Assembly (NCBI GenBank): GCA_014802445.1
Contig: JAAVCF010000008.1
Location: 1-64,000, forward strand
Direction: 5' to 3'
Source of the DNA: Bacteroides sp.
Lineage (GTDB): Bacteria; Bacteroidota; Bacteroidia; Bacteroidales; Muribaculaceae
Length of the DNA: 64,000 nt
Part shown: piece by piece, positions 9,600 to 18,485 of the stretch
How the letters are laid out: each line of letters starts with the position of its first letter
Position numbering within the stretch: the stretch's first letter is position 1
Translations under genes and position numbers: made by a program
Notes under the pieces: model-generated
Seen by the model: only the letters and a program-made list of their open reading frames with translations
The model's database searches: none
What the model was told of the DNA's origin: nothing

Positions 9600-10483
9600 A
9601 AAGAATAATTAAAACAGCTGTAATTCAGCAGGCTAATACGGCCGATGTGAATGACAACCGTCGCCGTCTGTGTGAGAAGATCCGTCAGGCTGCCGCTGCG
9701 GGCGCGCGTCTGATTGTGCTTCAGGAGCTTCATGACTCGCTCTACTTCTGCCAGACGGAGAGCGTTGACTGCTTCAATCTTGCAGTGCCTGAAAAGAGTG
9801 GTGCCGCAAATGTGTATGGAGAGCTTGCGCGCGAGCTTAAGGTGGTGATTGTCACCTCGATGTTTGAGCGTCGCGCTGCGGGTTTGTATCACAACACGGC
9901 CTATGTGTTTGACACTGACGGGAGTATGGTAGGGAAGTATCGCAAGATGCACATTCCTGATGATCCGGCCTATTATGAGAAGTTTTATTTCACACCCGGC
10001 GATCTGGGATTTGAACCCGTCAACACGTCGCTCGGGCGTCTGGGCGTGCTTGTGTGCTGGGACCAGTGGTTTCCCGAGGCTGCGCGCCTGATGGCTCTGC
10101 GCGGGGCGGAGATGCTGATTTATCCCACGGCGATAGGCTGGGAGAGCAGTGACACCGACGATGAGAAGGAGCGCCAGCGCGAGGCGTGGACCACTGTGCA
10201 GCGCGGACATGCCGTGGCCAACGGACTGCCCGTGGTGACCGTGAACCGCACCGGGCATGAGGCTGACCCGTCGGGCGCCACGAACGGGATTCAGTTTTGG
10301 GGCTCAAGCTTTGTTGCCGGCCCGCAGGGAGAGTTTCTTTACCGCGCACCGGCCGACAGCGAGGTGATGGAGGTGGTTGACATTGACCTCTCCCGCTCCG
10401 AGCAGGTGAGACGCTGGTGGCCGTTCCTGCGCGATCGTCGCATCGACGCGTATGACGGCTTGCTGAAGCGCTATCTCGACTGA
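9596..10483 (+). CDS. aguB: N-carbamoylputrescine amidase
   Basis: A carbon-nitrogen hydrolase that converts N-carbamoylputrescine to putrescine, CO2 and ammonia. The 295-residue protein has the nitrilase-family triad: Glu44 in LQELHDS, Lys117 in YRKMHIPDD and Cys154 in VCWDQWFPE. HIPDDPAYYEKFYF and WDQWFPEAAR are typical of the plant-type amidase that pairs with AguA. Its ATG overlaps the aguA stop (ATGA). It is the last gene of the operon and is followed by a strong hairpin. Confidence 0.95.
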   Translation: MKRIIKTAVIQQANTADVNDNRRRLCEKIRQAAAAGARLIVLQELHDSLYFCQTESVDCFNLAVPEKSGAANVYGELARELKVVIVTSMFERRAAGLYHNTAYVFDTDGSMVGKYRKMHIPDDPAYYEKFYFTPGDLGFEPVNTSLGRLGVLVCWDQWFPEAARLMALRGAEMLIYPTAIGWESSDTDDEKERQREAWTTVQRGHAVANGLPVVTVNRTGHEADPSGATNGIQFWGSSFVAGPQGEFLYRAPADSEVMEVVDIDLSRSEQVRRWWPFLRDRRIDAYDGLLKRYLD

Positions 10484-10503
10484 TTTAACCTAATGATAAA
10501 GCG

Positions 10504-10533
10504 GCGGCCCCGGACTGATGAGTTCGGGGCCGC
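10504..10533. terminator. Bidirectional terminator between aguB and the DUF4301 gene
   Basis: A 9-bp all-GC-type stem (10504-10512 with 10525-10533) lies between two convergent genes. T-runs are poor on the plus side; the minus side is followed by GCTTTAT. It likely serves both. Confidence 0.6.
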
Positions 10534-10561
10534 TCGTAATTTCAGTGGATTACGGGGAGGT

Positions 10562-12076
10562 TCAAGGACGGTGTACGGGACGCAGGAGGTCGTTGACGGT
10601 CTTTACGGGATTGAATGTGGAGAGGGGCACTTCAACGAACACAGTGTTCCAGTCGCTCATGGCACCGTTCCAGAGTCCGGGGAGCTCCATGGCTTTGAGC
10701 TCTTTGCCGTGGCTTGACTTGGAGGAGATGAAGCCGGTGGCAGGGTCAACATGGGCGGGAAGGTCGTACTTCTTGCCATTGATGTCCTTGATGTAGCACA
10801 CAAGGTCAACGGGATTGAAGTGGGTGGCCTTAGCCATCATGTCCTTGTATTCGGGGCGAATCTGGTTGCTTTCGAGCACCTGGGGTGAGAAAGAGCCGTC
10901 GGGATTACGGGCAATGTAGGGACCGCCGCCGGGCTCGCCCTCGTTGCGCACCATGCCGCAGACGCGCAGGGGGCGGTCGAGCTTGGTCTTAATCCATGCG
11001 GCCAGGTCGGCGCCTTCAAGGCTGTTCATTTCGGCGCTCTCAATGCAGAGAACTGTGCGCATGAAGCTGACCATCTCGCCGAGGGATTCAGGGGTGTAAT
11101 CGCCGGCCTCGAGGGCGCGAAGATAGGCCTCGATGCGGTCATGAACGGTGATGAGCCAGCCGCCGATAACCTTCTTGTAGCGCACGGTGGGGTCGCGCTG
11201 CCAGTCAGGCACCACGTTGTCGATGTTCTTGATAAACACAACGGCTGAATCAATGTCGTTGAGGTTCTCGATGAGGGCGCCGTGGCCGCCGGGACGAAGT
11301 AGGAGATTGTCGTCCTCAAGGAAGGGGGTGTTGTCGGGGTTGGCGGCAATGGTGTCAGTGGAGGGCTTCTGTTCGCTCAGGCTGACGTTGAATTTCAGCC
11401 CTGTGCGCGCTTCGGCAGCGGGGATGGCTTCGGCCAGCTTCTGCTCAAAGAGTTTGCGGTGGTTGGCCGACACGGTGAAGTGGAGTTTCACCACGCCGTC
11501 GGAGGCTGCAGCCGTCTGCGCGCCTTCAGCAAGCTGCTCCTCGAGGGGAGTTCTGGAGGAGTCGGGATAGATGTGAAACTTGAGCAGTGCCTTGGGGAGA
11601 GCGCCGTAGTTGAGTCCTTCGGGCTTGATGACGGCTGCGATGATGTCGCGGTTACGGCCCTTGGCGCGGAGGGCTTCGAGGGTGTCGCCGTAGATGTTCA
11701 TCACGGCCTGACGGAGGTCGTCAACAAACGCGAACTCGTCGATATGGTCAAGCACCTGGCTTACGGGCGAGCCTGGGGCAGGGGTGTCGCTGTCGCTGTC
11801 AATGAACTCGAAAAGGGCTTTGAACATGCGGCTGGCGGCGCCTGAGGCGGGAACGAATTTGAACACTTCGCCGGCATTGGCAAGATAGTCGTGCCATCGT
11901 GCTATAGCCTGGTCTTCCTGCTCGGGAGTGAGCACGGTGATGCCTTCGCCGGGACGGGCTGCTTTTTCAATTTCGAGCCAGGGAAAACCGGTGACAAACC
12001 GTTCCATCTGGCGTGTAGCTTGCTCTACTGATATGCCACGCTGCTCCAGCAGCGCTATGTCTTTTTGACGAAACAT
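10562..12076 (-). CDS. DUF4301 protein, UDP-sugar pyrophosphorylase-like
   Basis: The 504-residue soluble protein belongs to DUF4301, found mainly in Bacteroidota. By eye it carries the motif series of UDPGP-type nucleotidyltransferases in order: an N-terminal VPASGAASRM loop (about residues 75-84), VSANHRKLFE (202-211), RPGGHGALIENL (261-272), VFIKNIDNVV (280-289, like the NxDN uridine-binding motif) and FNPVKTVNDLL (488-498, like the C-terminal PVK..DLL of UGPases). I infer a sugar-1-phosphate or related nucleotidyl-transfer activity; the substrate is unknown. It lies downstream of ftsH but is separated from it by a terminator. Confidence 0.8.
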   Translation of the reverse strand: MFRQKDIALLEQRGISVEQATRQMERFVTGFPWLEIEKAARPGEGITVLTPEQEDQAIARWHDYLANAGEVFKFVPASGAASRMFKALFEFIDSDSDTPAPGSPVSQVLDHIDEFAFVDDLRQAVMNIYGDTLEALRAKGRNRDIIAAVIKPEGLNYGALPKALLKFHIYPDSSRTPLEEQLAEGAQTAAASDGVVKLHFTVSANHRKLFEQKLAEAIPAAEARTGLKFNVSLSEQKPSTDTIAANPDNTPFLEDDNLLLRPGGHGALIENLNDIDSAVVFIKNIDNVVPDWQRDPTVRYKKVIGGWLITVHDRIEAYLRALEAGDYTPESLGEMVSFMRTVLCIESAEMNSLEGADLAAWIKTKLDRPLRVCGMVRNEGEPGGGPYIARNPDGSFSPQVLESNQIRPEYKDMMAKATHFNPVDLVCYIKDINGKKYDLPAHVDPATGFISSKSSHGKELKAMELPGLWNGAMSDWNTVFVEVPLSTFNPVKTVNDLLRPVHRP

Positions 12077-12150
12077 GGTGTGTAAAATTTAGTTTAAGGT
12101 AGGGGGGTGTGATGCCGGAAATCGGCAGAAGTGTCAATGCTAAATGCTAA

Positions 12151-12175
12151 GCAGGAGTGAATGAATCACTCCTGC
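12151..12175 (-). terminator. Terminator of the rsfS-ftsH operon, overlapping the ftsH stop
   Basis: A perfect 10-bp stem (12151-12160 with 12166-12175, 5-nt loop). The ftsH stop codon (12168-12166) lies inside the hairpin arm that is transcribed first. The downstream T content on the minus strand is modest. Confidence 0.6.
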
Positions 12176-14250
12176 GTTCTATCAGTTTTAGGGCGGAAGG
12201 GGGGAGGCACAGCCGGTGACGAAGCGTTGGTGTCGTCGTTGGCGGCCGTGGCGGCAGCTTCGCTTTCAGGGGTAACTTCCACTGCCTCCACATCTTCGGG
12301 TTCGGGCGAAGCGGCGGGCTGCTGCTTAGCCTCGCTGTCACGAGCGGCGAGAATCTCCTCGGTGCGTGAAGCCCAGGGGCGTTTGCCGAAGATTGATTCC
12401 ACATCGTCGGTGAAGATGACCTCGCGCGAGATGAGCACATCGGCGAGCTGCTTATGGCCGTCGGCATGTTCAAGGAGGATTTGCTTTGCGCGTTCATACT
12501 GCTCCTTGATGATGCGTGACACCTCCTCGTCAATAAGGCGGGCGCGCTCGTCGCTGTAAGGCTTCGAGAAGCCGTAGTCCTGACCGGTGGAGTCGTAGTA
12601 GCTTATGTTGGGGAGCTGCTCGCTCATGCCGTAGTAAACCACCATGGCATAAGCCTGCTTGGTGACACGTTCAAGGTCATTGGCGGCTCCGGTGGAGATT
12701 CTGCCTAAGAAGAGCTCTTCAGCAGCTCGACCTGCCAATGTGGCGCACATCTCGTCAAGCAATGCCTGCGAGGGCGTAATCTGGCGCTCTTCGGGTAGGT
12801 ACCATGCTGCGCCGAGAGCCTTGCCGCGCGGCACGATTGTCACTTTTATAAGGGGGTTAGCGTAGCGGAGATGCCATGACACGGTGGCGTGTCCGGCCTC
12901 ATGCACGGCAATGGAGTGCTTTTCCTCGTCAGTGGTAATCTTTGAACGCTTTTCAAGGCCGCCGATTATGCGGTCAACGGCGTCGATGAAGTCTTGCTTG
13001 CTCACTGACTTCTTATTGTGGCGGGCTGCGATAAGAGCGGCCTCATTACAAACGTTGGCAATCTCGGCACCCGAGAAGCCCGGAGTTTGGCGCGCAAGAA
13101 GCTCCACATCCACTGTGTCGTCAGTCTTGATTCTGCGCAGATGGACATTGAAGATGGCCACACGGTCATTCAAATCAGGGAGCTCCACATAAATCTGACG
13201 GTCAAAGCGGCCGGCGCGGAGCAGGGCCTTGTCGAGGATGTCGGCACGGTTGGTGGCGGCAAGGATAATCACACCGCTGTTGGTGCCGAAGCCATCCATT
13301 TCGGTAAGGAGCTGATTGAGAGTGTTTTCACGTTCGTCGTTGGCACCCATATTGGGGTTCTTGCCACGTGCACGGCCCACGGCGTCAATCTCGTCGATAA
13401 ACACAATGCAGGGGGCTTTCTCCTTGGCCTGGCGGAAGAGGTCACGCACACGCGATGCACCTACACCCACAAACATCTCCACGAAGTCAGAACCTGACAT
13501 TGAGAAGAAGGGTACGTTTGCCTCGCCGGCCACTGCCTTGGCGAGCAGAGTCTTACCGGTTCCCGGAGGGCCCACGAGGAGTGCACCCTTGGGAATCTTG
13601 CCGCCGAGGTCGGTGTAGCGCTGGGGGTTCTTGAGGAATTCCACAATCTCCTCAATCTCCGTTTTGGCCTCTGAAAGTCCGGCCACATCCTTGAAAGTCA
13701 CCTGAACGGGGCCGTCCTTGTCGAAAATCTTTGCTTTTGACTTGCCCACATTGAACACTCCGCCGGCACCTCCGCCTCCATCTTTGCCACTCATGCGGCG
13801 CATCATGAAGAACCAGAACACAAGCAGAAGCACAATCGGGCCGAACGACCAGAGCAGGCTGGAATAGTCGCTGGTCTTTTCAAATTTAACTTCGCCGGTG
13901 AACTTGCCGCTGGCCTGCCATTCGTCAATCTTGTCCTGCAGCTTGTCGGCCGAAGGAATGGAGGTCATAATCTTGGCCGTCTGGTTCTTGCCGCCGCCAT
14001 ACTGCTTCTCATGAAACACCTTGCGGGCCAGTGAGTCGGTGAGAAACGCTTCGGCTTCGTTCTTGTTAGTGAAGACGATTATCTTCTTGACGCCGCCGTC
14101 ATTGACGTATTGTTCAAACTGGCTGTAGCTCACCTCCTTGGTGACGCTGTTATCATCAATATAAAGCATGCCTACGAGAAATGCTATCACGATAGCATAA
14201 GCCCAATACATGCTGAACTTGATTACCGGTTTCTTTTTTCCGTTTGCCAT
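12166..14250 (-). CDS. ftsH: ATP-dependent zinc metalloprotease FtsH
   Basis: A membrane-bound AAA+ protease that removes misassembled membrane proteins and some cytosolic regulators. The 694-residue protein has membrane segments near 13-30 and 131-149 around a periplasmic domain, then Walker A GPPGTGKT (227-234), Walker B FIDEID (284-289), the SRH with RAGRFDRQI, and the zinc site HEAGH (450-454). The roughly 60-residue tail is Glu/Ala/Pro-rich and low in complexity. It follows rsfS by 27 nt and is probably co-transcribed. The cdsA gene that often follows ftsH in Bacteroidales is not present here; a terminator is found instead. Confidence 0.97.
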   Translation of the reverse strand: MANGKKKPVIKFSMYWAYAIVIAFLVGMLYIDDNSVTKEVSYSQFEQYVNDGGVKKIIVFTNKNEAEAFLTDSLARKVFHEKQYGGGKNQTAKIMTSIPSADKLQDKIDEWQASGKFTGEVKFEKTSDYSSLLWSFGPIVLLLVFWFFMMRRMSGKDGGGGAGGVFNVGKSKAKIFDKDGPVQVTFKDVAGLSEAKTEIEEIVEFLKNPQRYTDLGGKIPKGALLVGPPGTGKTLLAKAVAGEANVPFFSMSGSDFVEMFVGVGASRVRDLFRQAKEKAPCIVFIDEIDAVGRARGKNPNMGANDERENTLNQLLTEMDGFGTNSGVIILAATNRADILDKALLRAGRFDRQIYVELPDLNDRVAIFNVHLRRIKTDDTVDVELLARQTPGFSGAEIANVCNEAALIAARHNKKSVSKQDFIDAVDRIIGGLEKRSKITTDEEKHSIAVHEAGHATVSWHLRYANPLIKVTIVPRGKALGAAWYLPEERQITPSQALLDEMCATLAGRAAEELFLGRISTGAANDLERVTKQAYAMVVYYGMSEQLPNISYYDSTGQDYGFSKPYSDERARLIDEEVSRIIKEQYERAKQILLEHADGHKQLADVLISREVIFTDDVESIFGKRPWASRTEEILAARDSEAKQQPAASPEPEDVEAVEVTPESEAAATAANDDTNASSPAVPPPFRPKTDRTQE

Positions 14251-14277
14251 TCTTAGTGGTCGAGTTAGGATGGTTCG

Positions 14278-14649
14278 TTAATCTATGTCGGGCATCTCGA
14301 TGATGTCCGCATCGCTCCACAGCTCCTCAAGGTTGTAACGTGAGCGCACGTCGGGGAGGAAAACGTGGACAAGGGTGTCGCCATAATCGAGCACAATCCA
14401 CTGCGAGCTCTGATAGCCGTCGTAGTTGTAAGGTTTCACGCCGCACTGTTCAAGCAACTGTTCGCGGATATTGTCGGCAATGGCTGACACCTGAGTGGTG
14501 GATGAACCTTCACAGATGATGAAATTGCTTGCCGCTGACGATTCTATGTTGCTGAGATCAACGCGGGTGATTCGGCGACCTTTGCGCTCGCGGATAAACT
14601 CAATGATGTTTTCGATAAGTGATGATGTTTCCATTTGGGGTAGAGCCAT
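14278..14649 (-). CDS. rsfS: Ribosome silencing factor RsfS
   Basis: RsfS binds ribosomal protein L14 and blocks subunit joining when nutrients are short. The 123-residue reading shows the family features: IIEFIRERKGRRITRVDLS, AASNFIICEGSSTTQVSAIADNI, YDGYQSSQWIVLDYGDTLVHVF and a terminal Trp-containing acidic end. Three starts are possible: TTG 14658, ATG 14649 (chosen) and ATG 14634; the last would give METSSLIENI, the closest in length to relatives. It shares an operon with ftsH and has a promoter box at 14675-14682. Confidence 0.92.
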   Translation of the reverse strand: MALPQMETSSLIENIIEFIRERKGRRITRVDLSNIESSAASNFIICEGSSTTQVSAIADNIREQLLEQCGVKPYNYDGYQSSQWIVLDYGDTLVHVFLPDVRSRYNLEELWSDADIIEMPDID

Positions 14650-14674
14650 CGAAATCAATAGGATTTTGATGTTA

Positions 14675-14682
14675 CAAATATA
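14675..14682 (-). promoter_or_regulatory. Promoter -7 box of rsfS-ftsH
   Basis: TATATTTG on the minus strand matches TAnnTTTG. No TTTG at the expected spacing was found. The predicted transcript starts near 14671. Confidence 0.5.
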
Positions 14683-14751
14683 GTGAAAAAATACCGATTA
14701 CTACTTAATCACAACAAATGTCGTGCCGAAAAGATGGATGGCAGCAAAATT

Positions 14752-16044
14752 TTATTCAAAGCGGATGGAACGTGCGGGCGAAATTTTGGCCACAAGCGAG
14801 CTGGGGAGAATGAGCACGAGCAGGGCAATAACGAGTACTCCCGCGTTGAGCCACAGGAAGTTGCCAATCGTGAACTCCACAGGCACATAGTTGATGTTGT
14901 ACGTGGCGGGATCAAGCGGAATCAGGTGAAAATAATGCTGCACGGCCAGAAGCGGAAGCCCTATGAGATTGCCCGCAAGCATGCCAAGGAGCACTATACG
15001 CTCCGACATGGCTATGAAAATCTGGCGGATGAAGGAGTTTGACGCTCCGAGGGCTTTCAGGATGCCAATCATGTTCACGCGCTCCAGGATGATGATAAAC
15101 AGGCTGGAAATGAGGGTGAAGCCGGCCACGACAGACATGAGGATGAGTATAACCGTCACATTCGTGTCAAGCAGGTCCAGCCAGTTGTAATAGAGGGCTC
15201 CACGGTGACGCACGTTGTCAACCTGGTAAATCACCGTGTCGCGCCCGGTGTAGATGTTGTCATTCAGGATTGTCTGGAGGCGGCGCGAGGCGTCGGTCAC
15301 CTGTGAGTCATCTATGCCGCTTAGTTCCAGTCGAGTCCCCTCATTGTCGGCAAGCTTGTCGACGCTTCTGAGCAGCGAAAGGGAGGTAAACACGCAATTG
15401 CGGTCATAATCCACGAAATGGGTGTCGTAAACGCCGCTCACTGTGAGTTTCCTGACCTTCATGTTGCCGTCGCCGAAAAAGTAGGCCTGCACATCGTCGC
15501 CGGCTTTCAGGTCAAGTTCATCGGCGATAATGCGGGATATGACTATGGAGTTACGACTGACATCCTGCGTCAAATCGGGCATCGTGCCCTCCACCATCTG
15601 CGAGCCTATGAAGTCAAGCCCCTGCATGGTGTCGGCCCCTTTGGCCACCACACCCTTGAAGGCGCTGTCAGTTTTGAGCATCATGGGGCGCATAGAGGTG
15701 AGCACCGGCGTCAGAGCATAGCCCTCACGGTTAAGCTCCTTGACGGCTTCGTCAAGAGCAGGGGTGACGCTCAGGGCCACCGGCGTCAGCGACAGCGAGC
15801 CATTGTCAAGCGCCATGTCAGAAGCCGGGGGAGGCAACTGCACGGTTATCTGGGCCTCAAACCCGGTGACCTTCCGCTTGATTTCATTACGGAATCCGTT
15901 CATCACAGCAATGGACACCATCATCACCACTATGGCCAGGCCGATGCCGGCAATGGCCACAATGACGCCTGTGGACACTCCTCCTCCCTGACCTTTGCGG
16001 CTCAGGCGGAGGCGCGATGCTATGAAGAGCGGTGTGGGGTTCAT
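14752..16044 (-). CDS. FtsX-like ABC transporter permease (LolC/LolE type)
   Basis: About 430 residues with four membrane segments: one near residue 30, a large periplasmic domain, then three near 285-305, 335-360 and 385-410. The N-terminal FIASRLRLSRKGQGGGVSTGVIVAIAGIGLAIVVM is the usual LolC/E start. Such permeases pair with a LolD-type ATPase to move lipoproteins to the outer membrane; no ATPase gene lies in the window. The ATG at 16044 forms a TGATG junction with the aminotransferase stop; an alternative ATG at 16050 adds two residues. It is the last gene of a five-gene envelope operon. Confidence 0.85.
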   Translation of the reverse strand: MNPTPLFIASRLRLSRKGQGGGVSTGVIVAIAGIGLAIVVMMVSIAVMNGFRNEIKRKVTGFEAQITVQLPPPASDMALDNGSLSLTPVALSVTPALDEAVKELNREGYALTPVLTSMRPMMLKTDSAFKGVVAKGADTMQGLDFIGSQMVEGTMPDLTQDVSRNSIVISRIIADELDLKAGDDVQAYFFGDGNMKVRKLTVSGVYDTHFVDYDRNCVFTSLSLLRSVDKLADNEGTRLELSGIDDSQVTDASRRLQTILNDNIYTGRDTVIYQVDNVRHRGALYYNWLDLLDTNVTVILILMSVVAGFTLISSLFIIILERVNMIGILKALGASNSFIRQIFIAMSERIVLLGMLAGNLIGLPLLAVQHYFHLIPLDPATYNINYVPVEFTIGNFLWLNAGVLVIALLVLILPSSLVAKISPARSIRFE

Positions 16045-17249
16045 CAGCATGCCGATGTGCGTCCGGGATAGGCTTTGAGGGCTTCGGCAAGCACTTTGAG
16101 AGCGTGCCCCAGGTCCTCCTTATTGAGCACATAGGCCATTCTCACCTCGTTGCGTCCCTTACCGGGGGTGGTGTAGAAGCCGGATGCAGGTGCCATAAAC
16201 ACGGTGCAGCCTTCAAACTCAAACTCGCGCAGACACCACTCGCAGAACTTGTCGGCATCGTCAACGGGCAGGCTCACAACGGTGTAGAACGCGCCCATAG
16301 GGATGGGGGAGTACACCCCGGGGATTCGGTTAAGGCCGTCGATGAGGAATTTGCGTCGGTCCACATACTCATTGTAGGTCATCAGCATGTAGTCCTTGGA
16401 AGCGTCAATCGAGGCTTCGGCCACAATCTGGCCCAATAGGGGCGGACTGAGGCGCGCCTGACAGAATTTCATGACGTTCTTTTTCAGTTCGGCGTGCTTG
16501 GTGATGAGTGCGCCTATGCGGATACCGCACTCGCTGTAACGCTTTGACACCGAGTCAATCAGCACCACCTGGTTCTCTATTCCGGGAAGATGAAAGGCTG
16601 AGATGTAAGGGGCGCCGGTGTAGCAGAATTCGCGATACACCTCGTCCGAAAACAGAAACAGGTCATGCTTCTTCACGATGTCGCGGATGGCGTTCATCTC
16701 CTTCTGCGTGTAGAGATAGCCCGTCGGATTGTTGGGGTTGCAGATCAGAATACCTTTGGTGCGGGGGGTAATCAGCTTCTCAAATTCCTCGGTGGAGGGG
16801 AGAGCAAAGCCCTCCTCGATTGATGAGGGGACGGTGACGATTTTGGCGCCGGCCGAGATGGCGAAAGCCATGTAGTTGGCATAGGCCGGTTCAGGCACGA
16901 TAATCTCGTCGCCGGGGTCAAGGCATGCCATAAAGGCAAATAACACTGCCTCGGAGCCACCGGAGGTGACGATAATGTCGTCTACGTCCACGTTGATGTC
17001 GAAGCGGTGGTAATATTCGGCAAGCTTTTCGCGCAGGGAGCGCAGGCCTTCCGAGGGGCTGTATTCAAGCGTTTTGCGGTCAATGTGCTTCAGAGCGTCC
17101 AGGCCCTCCTGAGGGGTGGGGAGGTCTGGCTGACCGATATTGAGATGATACACCTTCACACCGCGAGCCTTGGCTGCGTTTGACAGCGGCACAAGCTTGC
17201 GGATGGGTGATGCGGGCATTTCGTTGCCACGTTGTGATGTCTTGGGCAT
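16044..17249 (-). CDS. PLP-dependent class I/II aminotransferase
   Basis: A fold-type I aminotransferase of 401 residues. Characteristic stretches are HLNIGQPDLPTP, ICNPNNPTGYLY, FSDEVYREF and the PLP lysine in DSVSKRYSECGIRIG. The N-terminal SQRGNEMPASPIRKL is typical of the aspartate/aromatic-type enzymes annotated as aspartate aminotransferase in Bacteroidales. The exact amino donor cannot be read from the sequence. It lies between ddl (33 nt upstream) and the permease (1-nt overlap). An amino-acid supply role for wall synthesis is possible but only inferred. Confidence 0.88.
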   Translation of the reverse strand: MPKTSQRGNEMPASPIRKLVPLSNAAKARGVKVYHLNIGQPDLPTPQEGLDALKHIDRKTLEYSPSEGLRSLREKLAEYYHRFDINVDVDDIIVTSGGSEAVLFAFMACLDPGDEIIVPEPAYANYMAFAISAGAKIVTVPSSIEEGFALPSTEEFEKLITPRTKGILICNPNNPTGYLYTQKEMNAIRDIVKKHDLFLFSDEVYREFCYTGAPYISAFHLPGIENQVVLIDSVSKRYSECGIRIGALITKHAELKKNVMKFCQARLSPPLLGQIVAEASIDASKDYMLMTYNEYVDRRKFLIDGLNRIPGVYSPIPMGAFYTVVSLPVDDADKFCEWCLREFEFEGCTVFMAPASGFYTTPGKGRNEVRMAYVLNKEDLGHALKVLAEALKAYPGRTSAC

Positions 17250-17282
17250 TACAGTGTAAGCGAATGTTGTTGACGTTAGGGT

Positions 17283-18476
17283 TTACTTGTTGAATTTGGC
17301 GCCGCCTTTCACGCCGCCTTTCACGCCTCCGCCCATCGAGAAGATGTTCTGGTCATAGCTGACGGTTTTGTGTTCCTGCTCGCGCTTGCGCTTGAGTGCC
17401 AGTTTCACCAGCTCGTTCATGAGCTCGTTAAAGGGGATGCCTGAGGCTTCCCAGAGGTAGAACGATAGGGAGCCGGGGATGGTGTTGATTTCGTTAACGT
17501 AGATGTCGTCAGTGTCGGCGTTGACCATCACGTCCACTCGGCTCACGCCGTGGCATGAGAGAACTCTGAATGTCTCGCCGGCAAGATGCTGAATCTTCTT
17601 GGTCATCTCGTCGGTGAGGTCGGCGGGGAAACGTTTCTGCGAGGCCTGCATGCCCTTGCTGCTTTTGCCGCCACCCATGTACTTATCCTCATAGGAGAGG
17701 ATTTCGCCGCTCTTTATAGGCTCTTCGAGGATTGAGGTGCGATAGTCATCGCAGTCGCCCAGCACGGAGCAGTTGATTTCCTTGAGGTTCTCCACCATAT
17801 CCTCCACGATGATACGGGTGGAATAACGCGCGGCATCCTCCACACGCTCCATAAGCTGCTGACGGTCAACAGCGCGACCGATACCGACAGAGGAGCCGAG
17901 GTTGGCGGGCTTCACGATTACGGGGTAGCCGATTTTGGTCTCCACCTTCTCGATAAGCTCGTCGCGGTGGGCAAACCATTCCTTGTCAGTGAACCACACA
18001 TAGTCCACCACGGGGATGTCACACGCCTGGAGAATCATCTTCATCGTAATCTTGTCCATGCCGTTTGCACTGGCCAGGGTGTTGCAGCCGGCAAAGGGGA
18101 TGCCGATGGTTTCAAGCAGACCTTCAAAGATGCCGTCCTCACCGTTCGAGCCGTGGAGCACGGGGATAACCACATCAATCTTAGTCAGGACATTACTGCC
18201 GAAAACGGACTTTTTGCGGCGATAGAGGTTATAATCGCCGAATTCGGGATTCATATACACCTCGGTGCACTTGTCGAGCAATGACTTCATGTCGCGATAG
18301 TTAGCCACATTCATCAGCTCCGGGCCGGTGAACCATTTGCCCTGCTTGGTGATATAGACGGGGGTCACGTCATAGCGATCGCGGTCAATGGCCGCCATGG
18401 CCTGATTGGCTGAAATCACTGATATCTCGTGTTCGGTGGAGCGTCCGCCGAAAAAAACTGCGATGTTGGTTTTCAT
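17283..18476 (-). CDS. ddl: D-alanine--D-alanine ligase
   Basis: An ATP-grasp ligase making D-Ala-D-Ala for peptidoglycan. Recognisable motifs are FGGRSTEHEISVISA, VLHGSNGEDGIFEGLLE, FAGCNTLASANGMDK, VKPANLGSSVGIGRA, VDVMVN and NEINTIPGSL. At 397 residues it is longer than most Ddl enzymes because of a C-terminal tail with a tandem VKGG unit, coded by two identical 12-bp repeats (17301-17324). It follows the MurF-like gene by 9 nt, so the genes for making and using D-Ala-D-Ala are adjacent. Confidence 0.95.
   Translation of the reverse strand: MKTNIAVFFGGRSTEHEISVISANQAMAAIDRDRYDVTPVYITKQGKWFTGPELMNVANYRDMKSLLDKCTEVYMNPEFGDYNLYRRKKSVFGSNVLTKIDVVIPVLHGSNGEDGIFEGLLETIGIPFAGCNTLASANGMDKITMKMILQACDIPVVDYVWFTDKEWFAHRDELIEKVETKIGYPVIVKPANLGSSVGIGRAVDRQQLMERVEDAARYSTRIIVEDMVENLKEINCSVLGDCDDYRTSILEEPIKSGEILSYEDKYMGGGKSSKGMQASQKRFPADLTDEMTKKIQHLAGETFRVLSCHGVSRVDVMVNADTDDIYVNEINTIPGSLSFYLWEASGIPFNELMNELVKLALKRKREQEHKTVSYDQNIFSMGGGVKGGVKGGAKFNK
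17301..17324 (-). repeat. 12-bp tandem repeat in the ddl 3' end
   Basis: Two identical 12-bp units in a row, in frame, code for the GGVKGGVKGG part of the Ddl tail. A multiple-of-three unit allows copy number to change without a frameshift. Confidence 0.7.
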
Positions 18477-18485
18477 TACTGGTTA

